Source: Cristatella mucedo (lineage: Eukaryota > Bryozoa > Phylactolaemata > Cristatellidae). From it: 64,000 nucleotides of DNA. A program made the translations under genes and the position numbers. The stretch is taken from contig WPIO01000036.1 in the NCBI GenBank assembly GCA_009760855.2, positions 1,941,001-2,005,000 of the forward strand, in the 5' to 3' direction. The notes under the pieces are model-generated. The model was not told where the DNA came from and made no database searches. It worked only from the letters and a program-made list of their open reading frames with translations. This document shows positions 32,436 to 44,993 of this stretch, piece after piece. Every line of letters starts with the position of its first letter. Position 1 is the first letter of the stretch.

Positions 32436-32990
32436 ATAATAATAGTAATAATAATGCACTTGATAAAGCGCCCTCAGAGAACTTAATCTCTCTCTAGGCG
32501 CTTTAAATTTGCTGTAAAGGGAAATGCAATTGAATGGTAAGCAAAAAATCATGCTTGAAAAACAAACGAAATGAATAATATGGTTAGGGGTGACATGCAC
32601 AGGGTCAGCATGCAAGTGTGGTTATTGACAGCATGCACAGTGTCAGTGCGAATAAGCACATGAACGACGAATCACAGGGACACACTAAATGCTGTCCTAA
32701 CTAGGTGTGTTTTAAGTTCTTTTTAAATGTGGTCAAGTCAGGGGATGTTCTGACGCAGGTCGGGAGTGAGTTCCAGGCTTTGGGAGCATACGAACTAAAT
32801 GCACGGTCTCCAAAGGATTTGAGGTTTGTACGAGGTATTTCTGGACTGTTGGATTCCGAAAAGCGGGCGGTACGATGCTTGGCCTGATGGGGTAGTATAT
32901 CTGACAGATAGGCTTGAGCCATAGAATGAAGGGACCTAAAAGTGAGCGACAAAACCTTGAAGTCAATCCGTTGCTTGACTGGTAGCCATA
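32436..32990 (-). mobile_element. LINE family B, 3' fragment
   Basis: (ATA)n at 32436-32452, the hairpin 'aaagcgccctcagagaactt', the 3' UTR, and a frame with 'RAFSSYAPKAWNSLPTCVRT' (about 32830-32740). Truncated at 32990, where a second copy in the same orientation begins with its own (ATA)n. Confidence 0.82.
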
Positions 32991-34400
32991 ATAGTAATAA
33001 TAATAATAATAATAATAATGCACTTTATTAAGAGACCTCAGAAGACTCAATCTCTTTCTAGGTGCTTTACATTTGCTGCAAAGGGAAACACGATCGAATG
33101 GTGTTTAATATCATGCTTGATAAACAACATGAATTACATGGTTAGGGGTGACATGGACAGGGTCAGCATGCAAATGTGGTCAGTGGCAGCATGCTCAGTG
33201 TCAGCACGCATAAGCACATCAAGAACGAATCAATGGGACCCACTAAATGCTGTCCTAAATAGGTGTGTCTTTAAGTTCTTTTGAAACGTGATCAGGTCAA
33301 GGGATGTTCTGACGCAAGTCGGGAGGGAGTTCCAGGCTTTGGGAGCATATGAACTAAATGCACGATCTCCAAAGAATTTGAGGTTTGTACGAGATATTGG
33401 TAAACTGTTGGATTCCGAAAAGCGGGTGGTACGATGCTTGGCCTGGTGGGGGAGTAGATCTGAGAGATAGGTTGGAGCCAAAGAATAAAGTGACTTAAAA
33501 ATGAGCGACAAAACCTTGAAGTCAATCCGTTACTTGACCGGAAGCCAGTGGTGTGATGTGGCAACTGTGACACTAACGACAGACATCCCTTGCCGAGGAG
33601 TTTTTTACAAGCTGTAAGCACATTGATTGCACATTCCGGTAGGACAGCAAGCAGTGAGTTACAGAAGTCAAAACGGGTTTTCACAAATGCATAGACCGAC
33701 TTACACGTGGTATCCATATCTAAACAAGCCCGAATTTCAGCAATGTAATGTAGCTGAAAGTAGGCGCACTTGATTGTGGAGCGCTAATGTGGTCGTCTAA
33801 CGAGAGAGGTCACTTTGGAACATGACATCTAGATTTCGAGCTGATTCAACAGGAAATATGCTGACAGAGCCAATTTCGAGCGTCAGCCTTTCCAATTTGT
33901 GAATCACACTGGGTTATGCCAAAACTATTACATTAGTTTTATCATTGTTTAATTTAAGAAAATTTGCTGCCATCCATGTGCGGATGTCATGAATACATGC
34001 AGCAAGTGAGTTGAGAGAATCCGAGGTGCTCGAAGACTGGGAGGGATCAAAGCAAAGGTAAAACTGAGTGTCATCCTCTTAGAATTGAAAGCCTAGATTG
34101 TGCTTGGAATATACATCATCAAGAGGGATAGCATCAACCGTGAAAAGAATCGGACCTGGCACTGAGCGCTGAGGTACCCCATATTTTAGAGGCACCTCAG
34201 AGGATGTTTGTCCATTCACGTCAAAACTCTGGAGTCTCCCACTGAGATAGGACCTGAACTATTGCAGAGCAGTTCCAGTGATGCCCAGGCGAGATAAAAG
34301 GGGCTCTAGAAGAACTTGGCGATTGATAGTATCAAAAGCTGCCAAAAGATCGAGCAAATCAAGCAAATATATTCTACCCATGTCTGCATTCCTAAGTAGT
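32991..34400 (-). mobile_element. LINE family B, RT and 3' end, tandem to previous
   Basis: (ATA)n at 32991-33020, the hairpin, the 3' UTR, 'FSSYAPKAWNSLPTCVRTS' (33380-33290), 'KTRFDFCNSLLAVLPECAI' (33690-33620), an 'FYADD' region remnant near 34080, and 'LDLLAAFDTINRQVLLEPL' (34370-34290). Many stops. Confidence 0.82.
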
Positions 34401-34926
34401 CCCCGAAACCATAAAAAATTAGAGCATACAATTAAGATTTTGTGGCTGATTAATGCCACGGAACTCAAGGATTCACTAGCTACTTTTTATAATGCACTCA
34501 TGGAATTTTCAGTACCTACAGTGGTGTCAGCCAGATGCTAATTCATTGTAATTGATCTCGCCTAACTCTTAGCTTATATTTATTCGAAGCATCCATTGGC
34601 AAACGTCGGAAGCCCTGATCTGAGCAATTGCTTGTGAATGTCTTTGACTTAACATGCTTCGTTACTGCATGAGGGTAAAATGAACTTTAATGTCAACATC
34701 GAGTCATTAAATATATATAACAACTACTTTGCCACACTGCTATTCGCATTCACAAATGTTTAATTTGCTAGAACGCTAATCATTTTATGGCTGCTACATT
34801 CTTGTGGTAGGGTCAATTGAACCTTCCCAGTCAGGTTTTTTCGTCCCTGTAAATTTCGAAGGTCTCATATTAAAATCCGAATTGTATTAAATGAATTATT
34901 ATTGACACTGTTGTATTGCACCTCAC

Positions 34927-35310
34927 CTGAATTCACTCCAGAGCCTGTTGCCTTAGCATAGACTTCTGTGATTAATTCCTTGGCTTTATCTAAAGGCGAC
35001 GAAATCACAATAGAAGGTGATCTCGCAGGAGGAACATCTCCGAAAGCCAGAGTTCGCTCGCACTCAACATTTTTGCTGATTGAGTCTACTGGAATATCGG
35101 ACTCGTACACTGACCATAATCCATTTTGGTTCGGCATTGACTGAGCAGTTTCGATTGGTTGTGCGTTTCTCTCGGAAATCTTCACCCCATTAACGTACCA
35201 GGCAATCTTTATCCTGGTAAGGAATGGAGTGGGCTGGATTTTACAGAGCATTCTGAATGACCTTGTTGCGTTTGACCATGGACCTTGAACAATGCCGACA
35301 GTGGGACTAC
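34927..35310 (-). CDS. Gene 2 exon 4: Ig-like module C
   Basis: The exon is 384 bases (128 codons), phase 1-1, acceptor tctatcttttag, donor G|GTGAGG. An Ig-like domain: 'FRMLCKIQPTPFLTRIKIA' (strand B Cys), 'IAWYVNGVK' (core Trp), 'KNVECERTLAFGDVPPARS' (strand F Cys), then 'IVISSP' and a membrane-proximal stretch. It aligns along its length with gene 1 exon 4 and, where visible, with gene 3. Sequon NAT near the start. It sits between module B and the transmembrane exon, so it is the membrane-proximal ectodomain. Confidence 0.87.
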
Positions 35311-35319
35311 CTAAAAGAT

Positions 35320-36845
35320 AGAGATCACCGGGGGCGGGGAAACACGTTGCTTCGGTTGAATGCTATCTGTTTTTTACATGATAAGTCGACATGACTTTTG
35401 AAATATACGGCATGGAGAAATCACATCGCATTCCGTAATAAAACATGTATCCTTAATCGTAAGCAAAATCTTATCAACGCCATGTTCCCAGAATTTTGAA
35501 ATTCCGATCGACCCTCGTATTGATGATATACATTTTATCACGAAACCATCAAAGTTTGACATTATTTTGTGTCCTTGTCTTTAGCTATATGCGTGCTTAA
35601 ATTTTTTTCTTTGAACGAATTCTGGTGGATTTTTTATCATCCAGTAAGAGCGCAGAGCTTCTTTGGAGATTGATTATAATATTATCGTAATATACTGTAA
35701 AGAGTGGCGTAAAAGTTTACCTTCTACCGTGCCTTAATAAAATGGCCATTCTAAGCTTAAATATTGTATTTACGTAACTCTTAAATTCACCGTAAACTAC
35801 TTTAGCTTATTTTTCAAATGAGTCCCTTGGCAGCCCACAAATCTTTATTTATCAAGACTTTTTATTCTTCAATCAACTAAAATTATTACATCAGCAAAAT
35901 ACTAGTACTAACTGTTCTTTCATAAATAAATGGGAAGTTAATGGACGTTACGATAACTCTTTCTCGATGCATTTGAAATGCTGAAGCAAAATCAGAATTG
36001 GAGGACGGAAACGGAAATGTTTAGAACAAAATTTCTAATTTCTTGTGTTGAGTAGTGAACGGCCAGAACTTGTCCAGCAACATAATCGGTAAACAAAAGA
36101 AGCATCGGTTGCCTGAGCATGCTTCTCCCAAAGAGCAATTCATTGTTAGCCTTTAGTTCAACAGCCGGCTGTATCCGCTGGCTCATTAACAACAATAATA
36201 TGTACTAATAATAATAATAAAAAATGGCATAATAATAGCTTTTCTTTTTACATTCGTTATCACTCTTTGTATTATTTGGAATACCGACAAAAAATAGCAT
36301 ACCTCTACAGCAAGCGATGACCGCGGCTCCGAGACTAATAACTTGAAGAAATATAGTCGTTTGTGTCATCACCCAGAGGCACACTGAAGGCTGGCGCGTA
36401 ATCAAAAGACACTTAGCAAAGTGTTTCACCTTGACCCACGAGGAATGCTATAGACCTGTTCCGTAATACCTAGCTGTTTGTTGCACTCGTATCATTCTCC
36501 TCCTGCATTCCCGCCTCCAAGAATCTCAAACAGGCAAAAAATGAGCTCCGCTATTCTTTCACTTACAGATTTTCGGCGACAAAAGCTTTCGCTGCACCAC
36601 ACCTCTGACTGTCCGTCTGACCCAGCAACGCTTTTCACTTTCTCTTTGCGAGCGATCCAACGTCAGCTGACTACGGTAGCTGTGTGCGATTGGCTTTTAC
36701 TTAGCTGTAGTAAACTTCCTAGCAGAAAACCAACTTCGCTGCCCTGCTTTATTGAGCTACTCGCGGAGTTACATAAATGCGTAGGCACAAACCGCCAAGT
36801 TAATCGGTGTATTTTACCTTTTTCCCGGCAGTCTTTTATGCCTTT
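35320..36845. other. Gene 2 intron 3, no feature seen
   Basis: I found no repeat or exon that I can support. Frames at 36478-36879 (+) lack splice sites and homology. Confidence 0.4.
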
Positions 36846-36849
36846 AAGC

Positions 36850-36945
36850 TTAATAACAATAATAATAAGTTTTATATAGCGCCGTCGGGGTACTAAATCT
36901 CTTTCTAGGCACTTTACTTTTACAGCAAGGGGAACACGATTGAAT
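36850..36945 (-). mobile_element. LINE B / SINE 2 type 3' tail
   Basis: (AAT)n, then 'tatatagcgccgtcggggta' and 'ctaggcactttacttttac', the shared hairpin tail in minus orientation. Confidence 0.6.
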
Positions 36946-36949
36946 ATCT

Positions 36950-37570
36950 AGTGGGCAGGAGCAGACAGGCCGTGTCTTTGTGCGATGAAAGTCACAGCTG
37001 CCACATCTCAACCCGCTTCAAGACCTTCACTGGCTGCCTATCAAGCTGTGCTTATTTTACCTGAAAAATATAGTTCATTTTATACCACCCGCGGAGAACT
37101 GGATCTGAAATCCAGGTGCTGCATATATGCAGCAGGGCGTGAGCCGAAGACCACGTTCGTCAAAGGGTACCTTAGTCACCTTAAACCTTAAGCCTTAGTC
37201 ATTGGGTCGAACCAGGGTGCTTGCGATATCAATGTCATGTCACTCGCTTTAGAGCTGTCTCATTGTTTTGTATTTCTAAACCCTCAGACCGAACCTCGGT
37301 GCACTAAATTTCCGATTGGCTCTTGTCAATTAATGCGTCTCTAGCCTTAAGCTTACTACAGATCACTTGGAGGCACCACACTGGGAGATATATGCACTGT
37401 TATCACTCGGAGGCATCGTGCCTCCAATCCTGAGGCTCTCGTAGAACGGAACTTGTTGCCGATTGACTGGATGCCATCCTCTGACTTTATTCAAAGAAAG
37501 CTGCTCTTAGTAACGTTGACTCTCTGCTTATGTTGCCTAGCAATATTCCTTTCACTCCGTCAGTATTAAT
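36950..37570. other. Gene 2 intron 3, unassigned
   Basis: A possible scrap of LINE B near 36990-37035 ('ctgccacatctcaacccgct'), otherwise nothing recognised. Confidence 0.35.
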
Positions 37571-37573
37571 GGG

Positions 37574-37574
<1 letters not shown>

Positions 37575-37620
<46 letters not shown>

Positions 37621-37667
37621 ATGTGTATATATATATATATTTATATGTATATATATATATATATATA
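37575..37667. repeat. (AT)n microsatellite with GT interruptions
   Basis: Alternating AT with 'atatgtgtatgtgtatatat' and 'atatttatatgtatatat' interruptions. Confidence 0.96.
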
Positions 37668-38194
37668 ATTGAGCCGTGGTTGTGCATTTCCTGGATACTA
37701 AGTAGCTGTTCGTGCTGCCTTTACAAAATGCTGCATGCATAGTGCTTAGGCAGAGGAGATTTTGTTCTCCTCGGGAGTGGCTAATTTTAATTTAAATACA
37801 AATGCATTTATGTTTATTATCCATTACATCAGTCTGACAAGCACATACTACCCGTTGAGCAGGGCATAGACTCCATGGTCCAGTTGCTCGCTTTCAGGCT
37901 CTCTAGTGCTTTCTGTGTGTACCTATGCTATGTTCTTGGCTCTCAGAAATTTGCTGGAACCAGATGCTCATCGTTTAATCTAGTCCTTTAGCTTGGCCCT
38001 AACCGTTTTTGGGCTGTCTTCATTTCCAGTAAATTTTCGGCTTGGCATTCTCGATTGATTGACATCTGATATGCCTGAATGAGATATCTTTAATGGTAGA
38101 TTTGTATTGCACACCAGATTGAATCCTGGTGCATTTACGCGAATGAATCATCTCCTGTGTCCTAGTGTGAGCTGCCATAGTGCTTGCTATATCT

Positions 38195-38640
38195 CAAGGC
38201 AGCTTTCCGGAATCCAACAGTTTACCAACATCTCGTACAAACCCAAAGTCCTTTGGAGACCGTGCATTTAGTTCATATGCTCCCAAAGCCTGGAACTCTC
38301 TCCCGACTTGCGTCCGAACATCCCTGACCTGACCACGTTTAAAAAGAACTTAGAAACACACCTATTTAGGACAGCATTTAGTGGGTCCCTGTGATTCGTC
38401 ATTGATGTGCTTATGCGTGCTGACACTGTGCATGCTGCCACTAACCACACTTAGATGCTGACCCTGTGCATGTCACCCCTAACCATATTATTCATTTTGT
38501 TTGTCTATCAAGCATGATTTTACTCACCATTCAGTTGCATTTCCCTTTGCAGCAAATGTAAAGCGCCTAGAGAGAGATTAAGTTCTCTGAGGACGCTTTA
38601 TCAAGTGCATTATCGCTTTATCGAGTTCATTATTATTAGT
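38195..38640 (+). mobile_element. LINE family B, 3' fragment
   Basis: It begins near the 'FRNPTVY' equivalent, passes through the 'YAPKAWNSLPTCVRTS' equivalent (38278-38330) and the 3' UTR, and reaches the hairpin 'aaagcgcctagagagagatt'. It ends in a duplicated 'gctttatcaagtgcattatc' with (ATT)n. Confidence 0.82.
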
Positions 38641-38755
38641 ATTATTATTAAGGCAGCAGAAGTGCTTAGTTGCCTGAAAGGATCAAGCTAAAGCCGACGA
38701 CTATCTCAATTATCGTAGTGGCGGATCTGCTGGCTCTGCAATTGCACTCAATTAC

Positions 38756-39109
38756 CTTGAATTTGGTAAGTTCGCTCTTTAGACGCCAAAAAGTATGGTG
38801 CGTCGGAGTCCTCCTGATAAATGCCAGCAGAGCACTGTAAGCTGACAGAGCTCATTGAGCTACCCAAGCGCGTGACAATCACTACCGAGCCGCTAGGGCA
38901 AACACTAACGGCTGACCTCCGGTTGTCGACGTCGCTAGGCTTTGAGTTACCAGGATCTTTCACCAGAACAATGGGTCCGCTATTATTCCACGTCGTGGTT
39001 AGCACCTTGTAGCCTGCGGCTGGCCGGCAGTCGCAGCTAGCTAGGTAGGCCTCACCTTCCGCTAGGGTTGACGACGTAGGTGACGGATCGGTCACAACCA
39101 CTGGCTCTC
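38756..39109 (-). CDS. Gene 2 exon 3: Ig-like module B
   Basis: The exon is 354 bases (118 codons), phase 1-1, acceptor tgttcatttag, donor G|GTAATT. Four cysteines in the module B pattern: 'GEAYLASCDCRPA' (CxC), 'AVSVCPSGSVVIVTRLGSS', 'SLQCSAGIYQED', closing 'ERTYQIQG'. Gene 1 exon 3 shares each block and the module length (117 codons). The sequon NNS is present. As in gene 1, there is no obvious core Trp in the usual place, although 'TTTWNNSG' offers one after the CxC. A frame continues upstream past the acceptor but loses similarity there. Confidence 0.85.
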
Positions 39110-39344
39110 CTAAATGAACAAACATCGTCAGAAGCCCAGTCGGAATGCGGACCAATCATCAGCCAGATGACCAATCCGAGGATTGGCCAATCTGAAAGAT
39201 ACCGACGACGCATTGCTCAGGAAGGCGAGCCAGCTTCACGAGAGCCATCGCTGCTCTATATTAGCCGCTTATTGGGCTCTGCTACGTTAGCAATGCCTTT
39301 GACAGCGTTTAGCCCATACTAAAGCGTTTCGTTAGCACATGCTG

Positions 39345-39611
39345 CTTATCACTACTCACACATTGCTTGCCGTTGCTCACACGTTGCTTGCCTTTGCTCA
39401 CACATTGCTTGCCGCCGCTCACACATTGCTTGCCGTTGCTCACACATTGCTTGCCGCTGCTCACACATTGCTTGCCGTTGCTCATACGTTGCTTGCCGTT
39501 GCTCACACATTGCTTGCCGCTGCTCACACTTTGCTTGTCGCTGCTCACACGTTGCTTGCCGCTGCTCACACTTTGCTTGCCGCTGCTCACACGTTGCTTT
39601 TTATTGCTCAG
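39345..39611. repeat. Minisatellite, 21-bp unit, about 12 copies
   Basis: The unit is 'cacattgcttgccgctgctc' plus a. Because the unit is 21 bases, both strands stay open as heptapeptide repeats (HTLLAVA or TRCLPLL on plus, VSSGKQC on minus). I regard these as repeat artefacts. It lies about 230 bases 5' of module B in gene 2 intron 2. Confidence 0.92.
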
Positions 39612-40052
39612 GCGTTGTCTCGGCTACCTTGACACATGCACATCGCGGAACGTGAAAATCTTATCAGTCGAGTTTCATTAGCCGAACTCTCGCTCTGAAT
39701 TGAAAGAATAGTCACTTTTGAATTCATAGATCACTCGAGCGATCTGCTGCATACTAAATCAATGCTATACCCGACAGCAGCCGATTACCCAATCAGGTAG
39801 CATTTTTACTTATCCATCTCTCACACAGACCTGGTTAGGGTTAATGCAGGAGTTCTAGAAATTAAATCGTGACAGTCAGTTTCACTTACATCAGAGAAAC
39901 TAAGACTGTAGCCACGATTACTATCAATGCCTCAGAGGATTGCCGTCACCCCGACTGCGACACGATGTAATGCGTTTTCTTTCTGTTATTGCACGACAAA
40001 TGTTTTTGTGCTAACGTTTTGTGTGCGTTTTTGTGAGCTTGTGTATGTGTCC

Positions 40053-40053
<1 letters not shown>

Positions 40054-40089
<36 letters not shown>

Positions 40090-40125
40090 TGTGTGAATGT
40101 GTGTGTGCGTGTGTATGTTTGTGTG
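40054..40125. repeat. (GT)n microsatellite
   Basis: A GT run with a few interruptions. Confidence 0.95.
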
Positions 40126-40129
40126 AATT

Positions 40130-42630
40130 GGCACTTATGCAATAAGCAGGGTCGCTTCAGTGAGCAGATCGCACCGACTGGGTATAACCTTACGATTGCG
40201 CTGGAGATGACGATGCACCGTTGAGAAGATTGACTACCTGGCTAAGGGTGCATCAACATCAAACTGGATGTCCTAGCTCATACCCTACGGACGAGAATCT
40301 GCTAGGTTACCTAGCAGGCTTTTTGCCAAATCCGCTCGGACATTTTTACGAATCCTGTTACAATACTCTATTAAACTATAATGACTCTATTTAAATATGT
40401 ACATGATTTCCTTATGGTTCTCAAAAGCTGTGCATTTCTAACTAAAGTCAATAAAAATTTCTGCTTATTTCTTGTTTAATTAGCATCAGTTATAGAGAAC
40501 TCACTGACCGAAGCCAGTAATATGCTGCACTGCTAAAATGCTTAAAAATAATTTGGGCAATGGCTTATATTAATTACCTTGCCAGCTTCCAAAGGAAACT
40601 TCCTTCACTGACTTTTTTCAAGTAATAATTCTACATCAATAGCTTAACCAGAAAATGAAAATACGGAAATAGCAGCCGCCTAATTTCTTTTAATTCGCAA
40701 GATAACAGTAAGAACAAAGATGTTTTTACTCTCTATCCAGTAGCCGTTCGCGTTCCCTTGCTCAAGAAAGTACCGTGCGATAGAGTAAAGATTAAACGCT
40801 AATAATTAGCAGTAATAATTAACTAAAATATGTATTATTACTTAATACGTTGAGTAAGTATGCATGTATCTGAGGAGAGTTTCATTTTCCTTTTACCTAT
40901 TCCGTAAAAGCATATAAAATAAACAATATTTCCCGCCGATTGAACTTTTGCTTGCAGGGTAGGAATGAATATGAACTTGACTTAGTTTTGAAAATGTATT
41001 GCATAAACTAGTATAGAAAAATTATCGCGTTAAATCAAAAGATTCATATTTGTTTTTAACACTATTTTTATTATGTAATTACGCACGTAAATCATATTTA
41101 AGTTACACTCAGATTATCGTTTAAACGTCGACCTGTTCACTGTTTGATGTTCTTAGTTTTAGTGCTGACCACTAATTTACATGCCGATTTTTCACCAGAC
41201 GTCAAGTGCCCAAAATTAAATTTAGTTCTCAAAAGGTACTAGGCGCACGTGATTATCACGGTAACCCGACATATAAGCTCGCCAGAAAAAAGTGCACGGA
41301 CAGATGTGCGCAAAAATAGTTTCTAGGAATGCTGGTTTAAAAATCTATTCAACTTTTGGATTATTTCGTTCGAGAATATTCAACATGCAGCAAAACTCGC
41401 GTAAAAAAGCGGGCTAGAGGAGCCGCTTAAGTGGCGTTAGCTTGGAGTCTGGAGCCACAACTAGAGCGGCGGTGGCCAGGAGCAGCGGCGGCTAAAGCGG
41501 CAGCTCAAGCGGCTGTCGCAGGGCGAACAAATCTTGATAGAGCTGGCTGAGACTGCGATAAGTAGCAACGTCGTAACGGGTTGAAGGGTTAACTGGAATG
41601 AGTCTATGTGCATTATGCGCATCCTAATAAATTCAATGAAAATCTGGGTCTCGTTCAGAGTAGCGATGTGAGCGCTTTCGCACTTTCCCTAATTCCCTAG
41701 ATTAGACGCGTCGATATTGAGGAAAGTATAAACAGATCATAATCCAAGAATGCATTGAGGTTTATTTATGCAATTGATTTACAGTATAAGCGTAAAACTC
41801 GACAGGCGATGATTTAAATCCTATATGGTCATTTTCATTACACCAGTACAAATTCGTTTTAATTGAAACTAATTGTAATTGAAATTCGTATATATTTTTC
41901 ATCTTTTTCTTAATTAGTACGAACCGGGAGACGCGGATCCTTATGTTTTCACATTGAAAATTTGTAAATTTCAATATTATATTAGTCCAGGTCACACAGT
42001 CAAATAATCCGATGAGAAATGGCGGCCATTTTGGATACTTTTGAGGCGTAAGCAATTAGAAAATCTCCCTTGCCACCCAAGGAAATCTTTAGGTTTCATT
42101 TTCCTGATCCGGGAGCCAAGCAAAAATGTATGACGATCAACAGATTAACGATCATAATCTGATTCAACAGCGTCGTAGTCATACTAGCGAAGACCTTTGA
42201 TTGACTCCATTCCCCTTGCAGCAACCAGCAGCAGTGGTTTCTCAGCTGCGTCTACCTCGCACCTTATGCCTAAGCGACGTCTATTCGCTAGCGGCAGCCC
42301 ACGAAAAACTCAACTGCTCGCAGTGGTTGCCATGAGGCACTGCGTAATCACGAAATGCCTGCACGAGTCATCACTTGCATGCAGCCCAGGTCTGCTGCTA
42401 TCTGAGGAAGACTTGGGAGCGGAAGCTTCCGGAAACATGAAATCATATCTGCATTCTGTGAGAGGCGACATCTTAGGGTCGCGGGGATTCAAACGCAGTC
42501 TCAATTAGAGATACTCGGGCGATACAAGCTCACTGATCTTGCTCGTTGTATTGACTCAATTTATAGATGATTTAAATAGTTACATTATCGCACAAGACAA
42601 CTTACTTGCACAATTACCGCATTTTTACGA
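40130..42630. other. Gene 2 intron 2, no gene seen; GC-rich patch 41400-41530
   Basis: Mostly AT-rich unique sequence. At 41400-41530 there is a patch rich in 'agcggcggctaaagcggcag'-like words. Confidence 0.45.
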
Positions 42631-42634
42631 TATT

Positions 42635-42715
42635 TACATATATTATATTGTTATATATTATATTATATTATATATATTATATTATATATTATATATTTAG
42701 ATATTTTTTACATTT
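42635..42715. repeat. AT-rich tatat repeat
   Basis: Imperfect 'tatattatattatatat' units. Confidence 0.9.
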
Positions 42716-42869
42716 TTAATTTATTTTTTATTTGCTTTAGTGTAAGTAGCAACAAGTATAAGTCGCAATCTAGGCTAATGGACATGATTTTTTGAAAATA
42801 AATTTTTTGAAAATAATATTACTGAATACATAGTCCATGTTTGTATTAATATAAGTTTACTTGAATCAT

Positions 42870-43820
42870 CACAGTTAATAAACCCAGTGTGATTCCGAAA
42901 TTGGAAAGGCTGACGCTCAAAATTGGCTCTGCTAGCATATCTCCAGTTGAATCAGCTCGAAATCTAGGTGTCATATTCCAAAGCGACCTCTCGTTAGACG
43001 ACCATATCGGCTCCACAGTCAAATCTGCCTATTTTCAGCTTCATAACATTGCTAAAATTCGGGCTTGTTTAGATAAGGATACCACGTCCAAGTTGGTCCA
43101 TGCATTCGTGACATCCCGTCTCGACTTCAGCAACTCACTGCTCGCACTGGCCTACCGGCATGTGCGATCAGGCGATTGCAGCTGGTGCAAAACTCAGCAG
43201 CTAGGCTTCTCAGTCGTGAGCGTCGATGTTGCCACATTACACCACTTCTCGCCGACCTGCACTGGCTACCAGTCAAGCAACGGATTGGCTTCAAGGTTTT
43301 GTCGCTCATTTTTAGGTCACTTCATTCTTTGGCTCCAGCCTATCTCTCCGATCTACTCCCCCATCATGCCAAGCATCGTACCACCCGCATTTCGGAATCC
43401 AACAGCCTACAAATACCCCGTACAAACCTCAAATTCTTTGGAGACCGTGCATATAGTTCGTATGCTCCCAAAGCCTGGAACTCCCTCCCGACCTGCGTCA
43501 GAACATCCCCTGACCTGACCACATTTAAAAAGAATTTAAAAAAACACCTATTTAGGACAGCATTTAGTGCGTCCCTGTAATTCGTCCTTGATGTGCTTAT
43601 GCGTGCTGACACTGTGCATGCTGCCACTAACCACATTTGCATGCTGACCCTGTGCATGTCACCCCTAACCATGCTATTCATTTTGTTTGTTTATCAAGCA
43701 TGATATTACTCACCGTTCAATTGCATTTTCCTTTGCAGCAAATGTAAAGCGCCTAGAGAGAGATTGAGTTCTCTGAGGGCACTTTATCAAGTGCATTATT
43801 ATTATCATTATTATTATTAA
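42870..43820 (+). mobile_element. LINE family B, RT C-terminal and 3' end
   Basis: A 209-codon frame (42889-43518) with 'LERLTLKIGSASISPVESAR', 'SDLSLDDHIGSTVKSAYFQL' and 'VTSRLDFSNSLL', then one frameshift. The neighbouring frame carries 'LHWLPVKQRIGFKVLSL' and 'YAPKAWNSLPTCVRTS'. 3' UTR, hairpin and (ATT)n at 43795-43820. One of the better preserved B fragments, 5'-truncated. Confidence 0.88.
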
Positions 43821-44109
43821 GAAACTCGTCATACGCACTACTGCTAATATCCTCATAGTTTTTGTTACATTCTCAATGTCTCAATCGTCACTTTCACTGT
43901 ATTCAGTGATTGGCACTGACTTGCGGTGTATTAGTCACAGGTTTATTTTTTCAAAAACATTAGAAAAATTTAGACTTTACTCTTAAAAATACGGTAGGCA
44001 ACTGTACCTCGTTAAATATACAGGTTTCACTAGTCTTAAAAATGTGATGGCAACTGAGCTTAATGCACAGGTATTTACTGGTAAAACCTAAAACGATAGG
44101 TCCGAAGCC

Positions 44110-44850
44110 TAAATATACGATTCAACGTTGAGCGTCTCGCGTGGCAGCAGTTGCTTCTGCTAATTCAAACAGTTCACGAACCCGCAAAGAGAGCGTCGCA
44201 TATTGGTCAAAATCTCTTTTGGCTGGGCTACCAAAGAAAGCAGCTAGGCCACTTCAGCTGAGTATGAATATGGCTGCAAGGCTAGTCATCAAGTCCCAGA
44301 GGTTTGAGCACGTGTCTCCTTTGCTAAAAAAGCAAGGACGGACGCCGGTTGATCAACGGATGCAGAGCAAAGTTCTTACGCTGACCTACAAGGCCCGCCG
44401 AGGCTTAGCTCCTCAATACCTATCTGAACTGGTGCAGTAGTTTCAGCCTCTTTGTGCCCTCGGGTCCTGTATGAACAATAAATTAGCCGTTCTATTCCTC
44501 CGCTTAAAGATCGTTAGCGACAGAATATTTAGCTCTGCGGGTTCTAGACTGTGGAACTCGCTTTCACAATTCTTATGCAACGACAGCTACTCTCTACTGC
44601 CGACTATGGCTTATCCTTTTCAACGTTCCTGAGCTGCTACTCCCATGCTATTTACTATCTCAACTGCTCTTCTGACTTCGCTATGCTTCCCACTTTCTCT
44701 TTGTTGCGTGAAATGAAGTCTTTTGGCTACCAAATGCCTACCGAAAGCCGCTTAGGCTGTGGGTGCGCTATGCAAAACTCTCCTGTGTAACACCCACATA
44801 GTCTTTACGGCTTTGTGAAGTTATAGAAGGAGATACTTGGAGACGAACAA
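44110..44850 (+). mobile_element. LINE family A, RT C-terminal and 3' end
   Basis: 'LLAGLPKKAARPLQLSMNMA', 'RLVIKSQRFEHVSPLLKK' and 'KARRGLAPQYLSELVQ' (44219-44440), then 'LNCSSDFAMLPTFSLLREMK'. The 3' end near 44840 is imperfect ('aggagatactt'). Confidence 0.85.
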
Positions 44851-44993
44851 TCATCTTGGACCGAATACGAAGACACGGCCAAGCTTTACTTGCATTACCC
44901 TCAAAAATGAAATTTCGATACTGTTAATGATGTTTTACCCTCGATTGCTTTTGAAATCCGTGGATTCAAGCTCGGAGCAAACTCGAAACTCAC

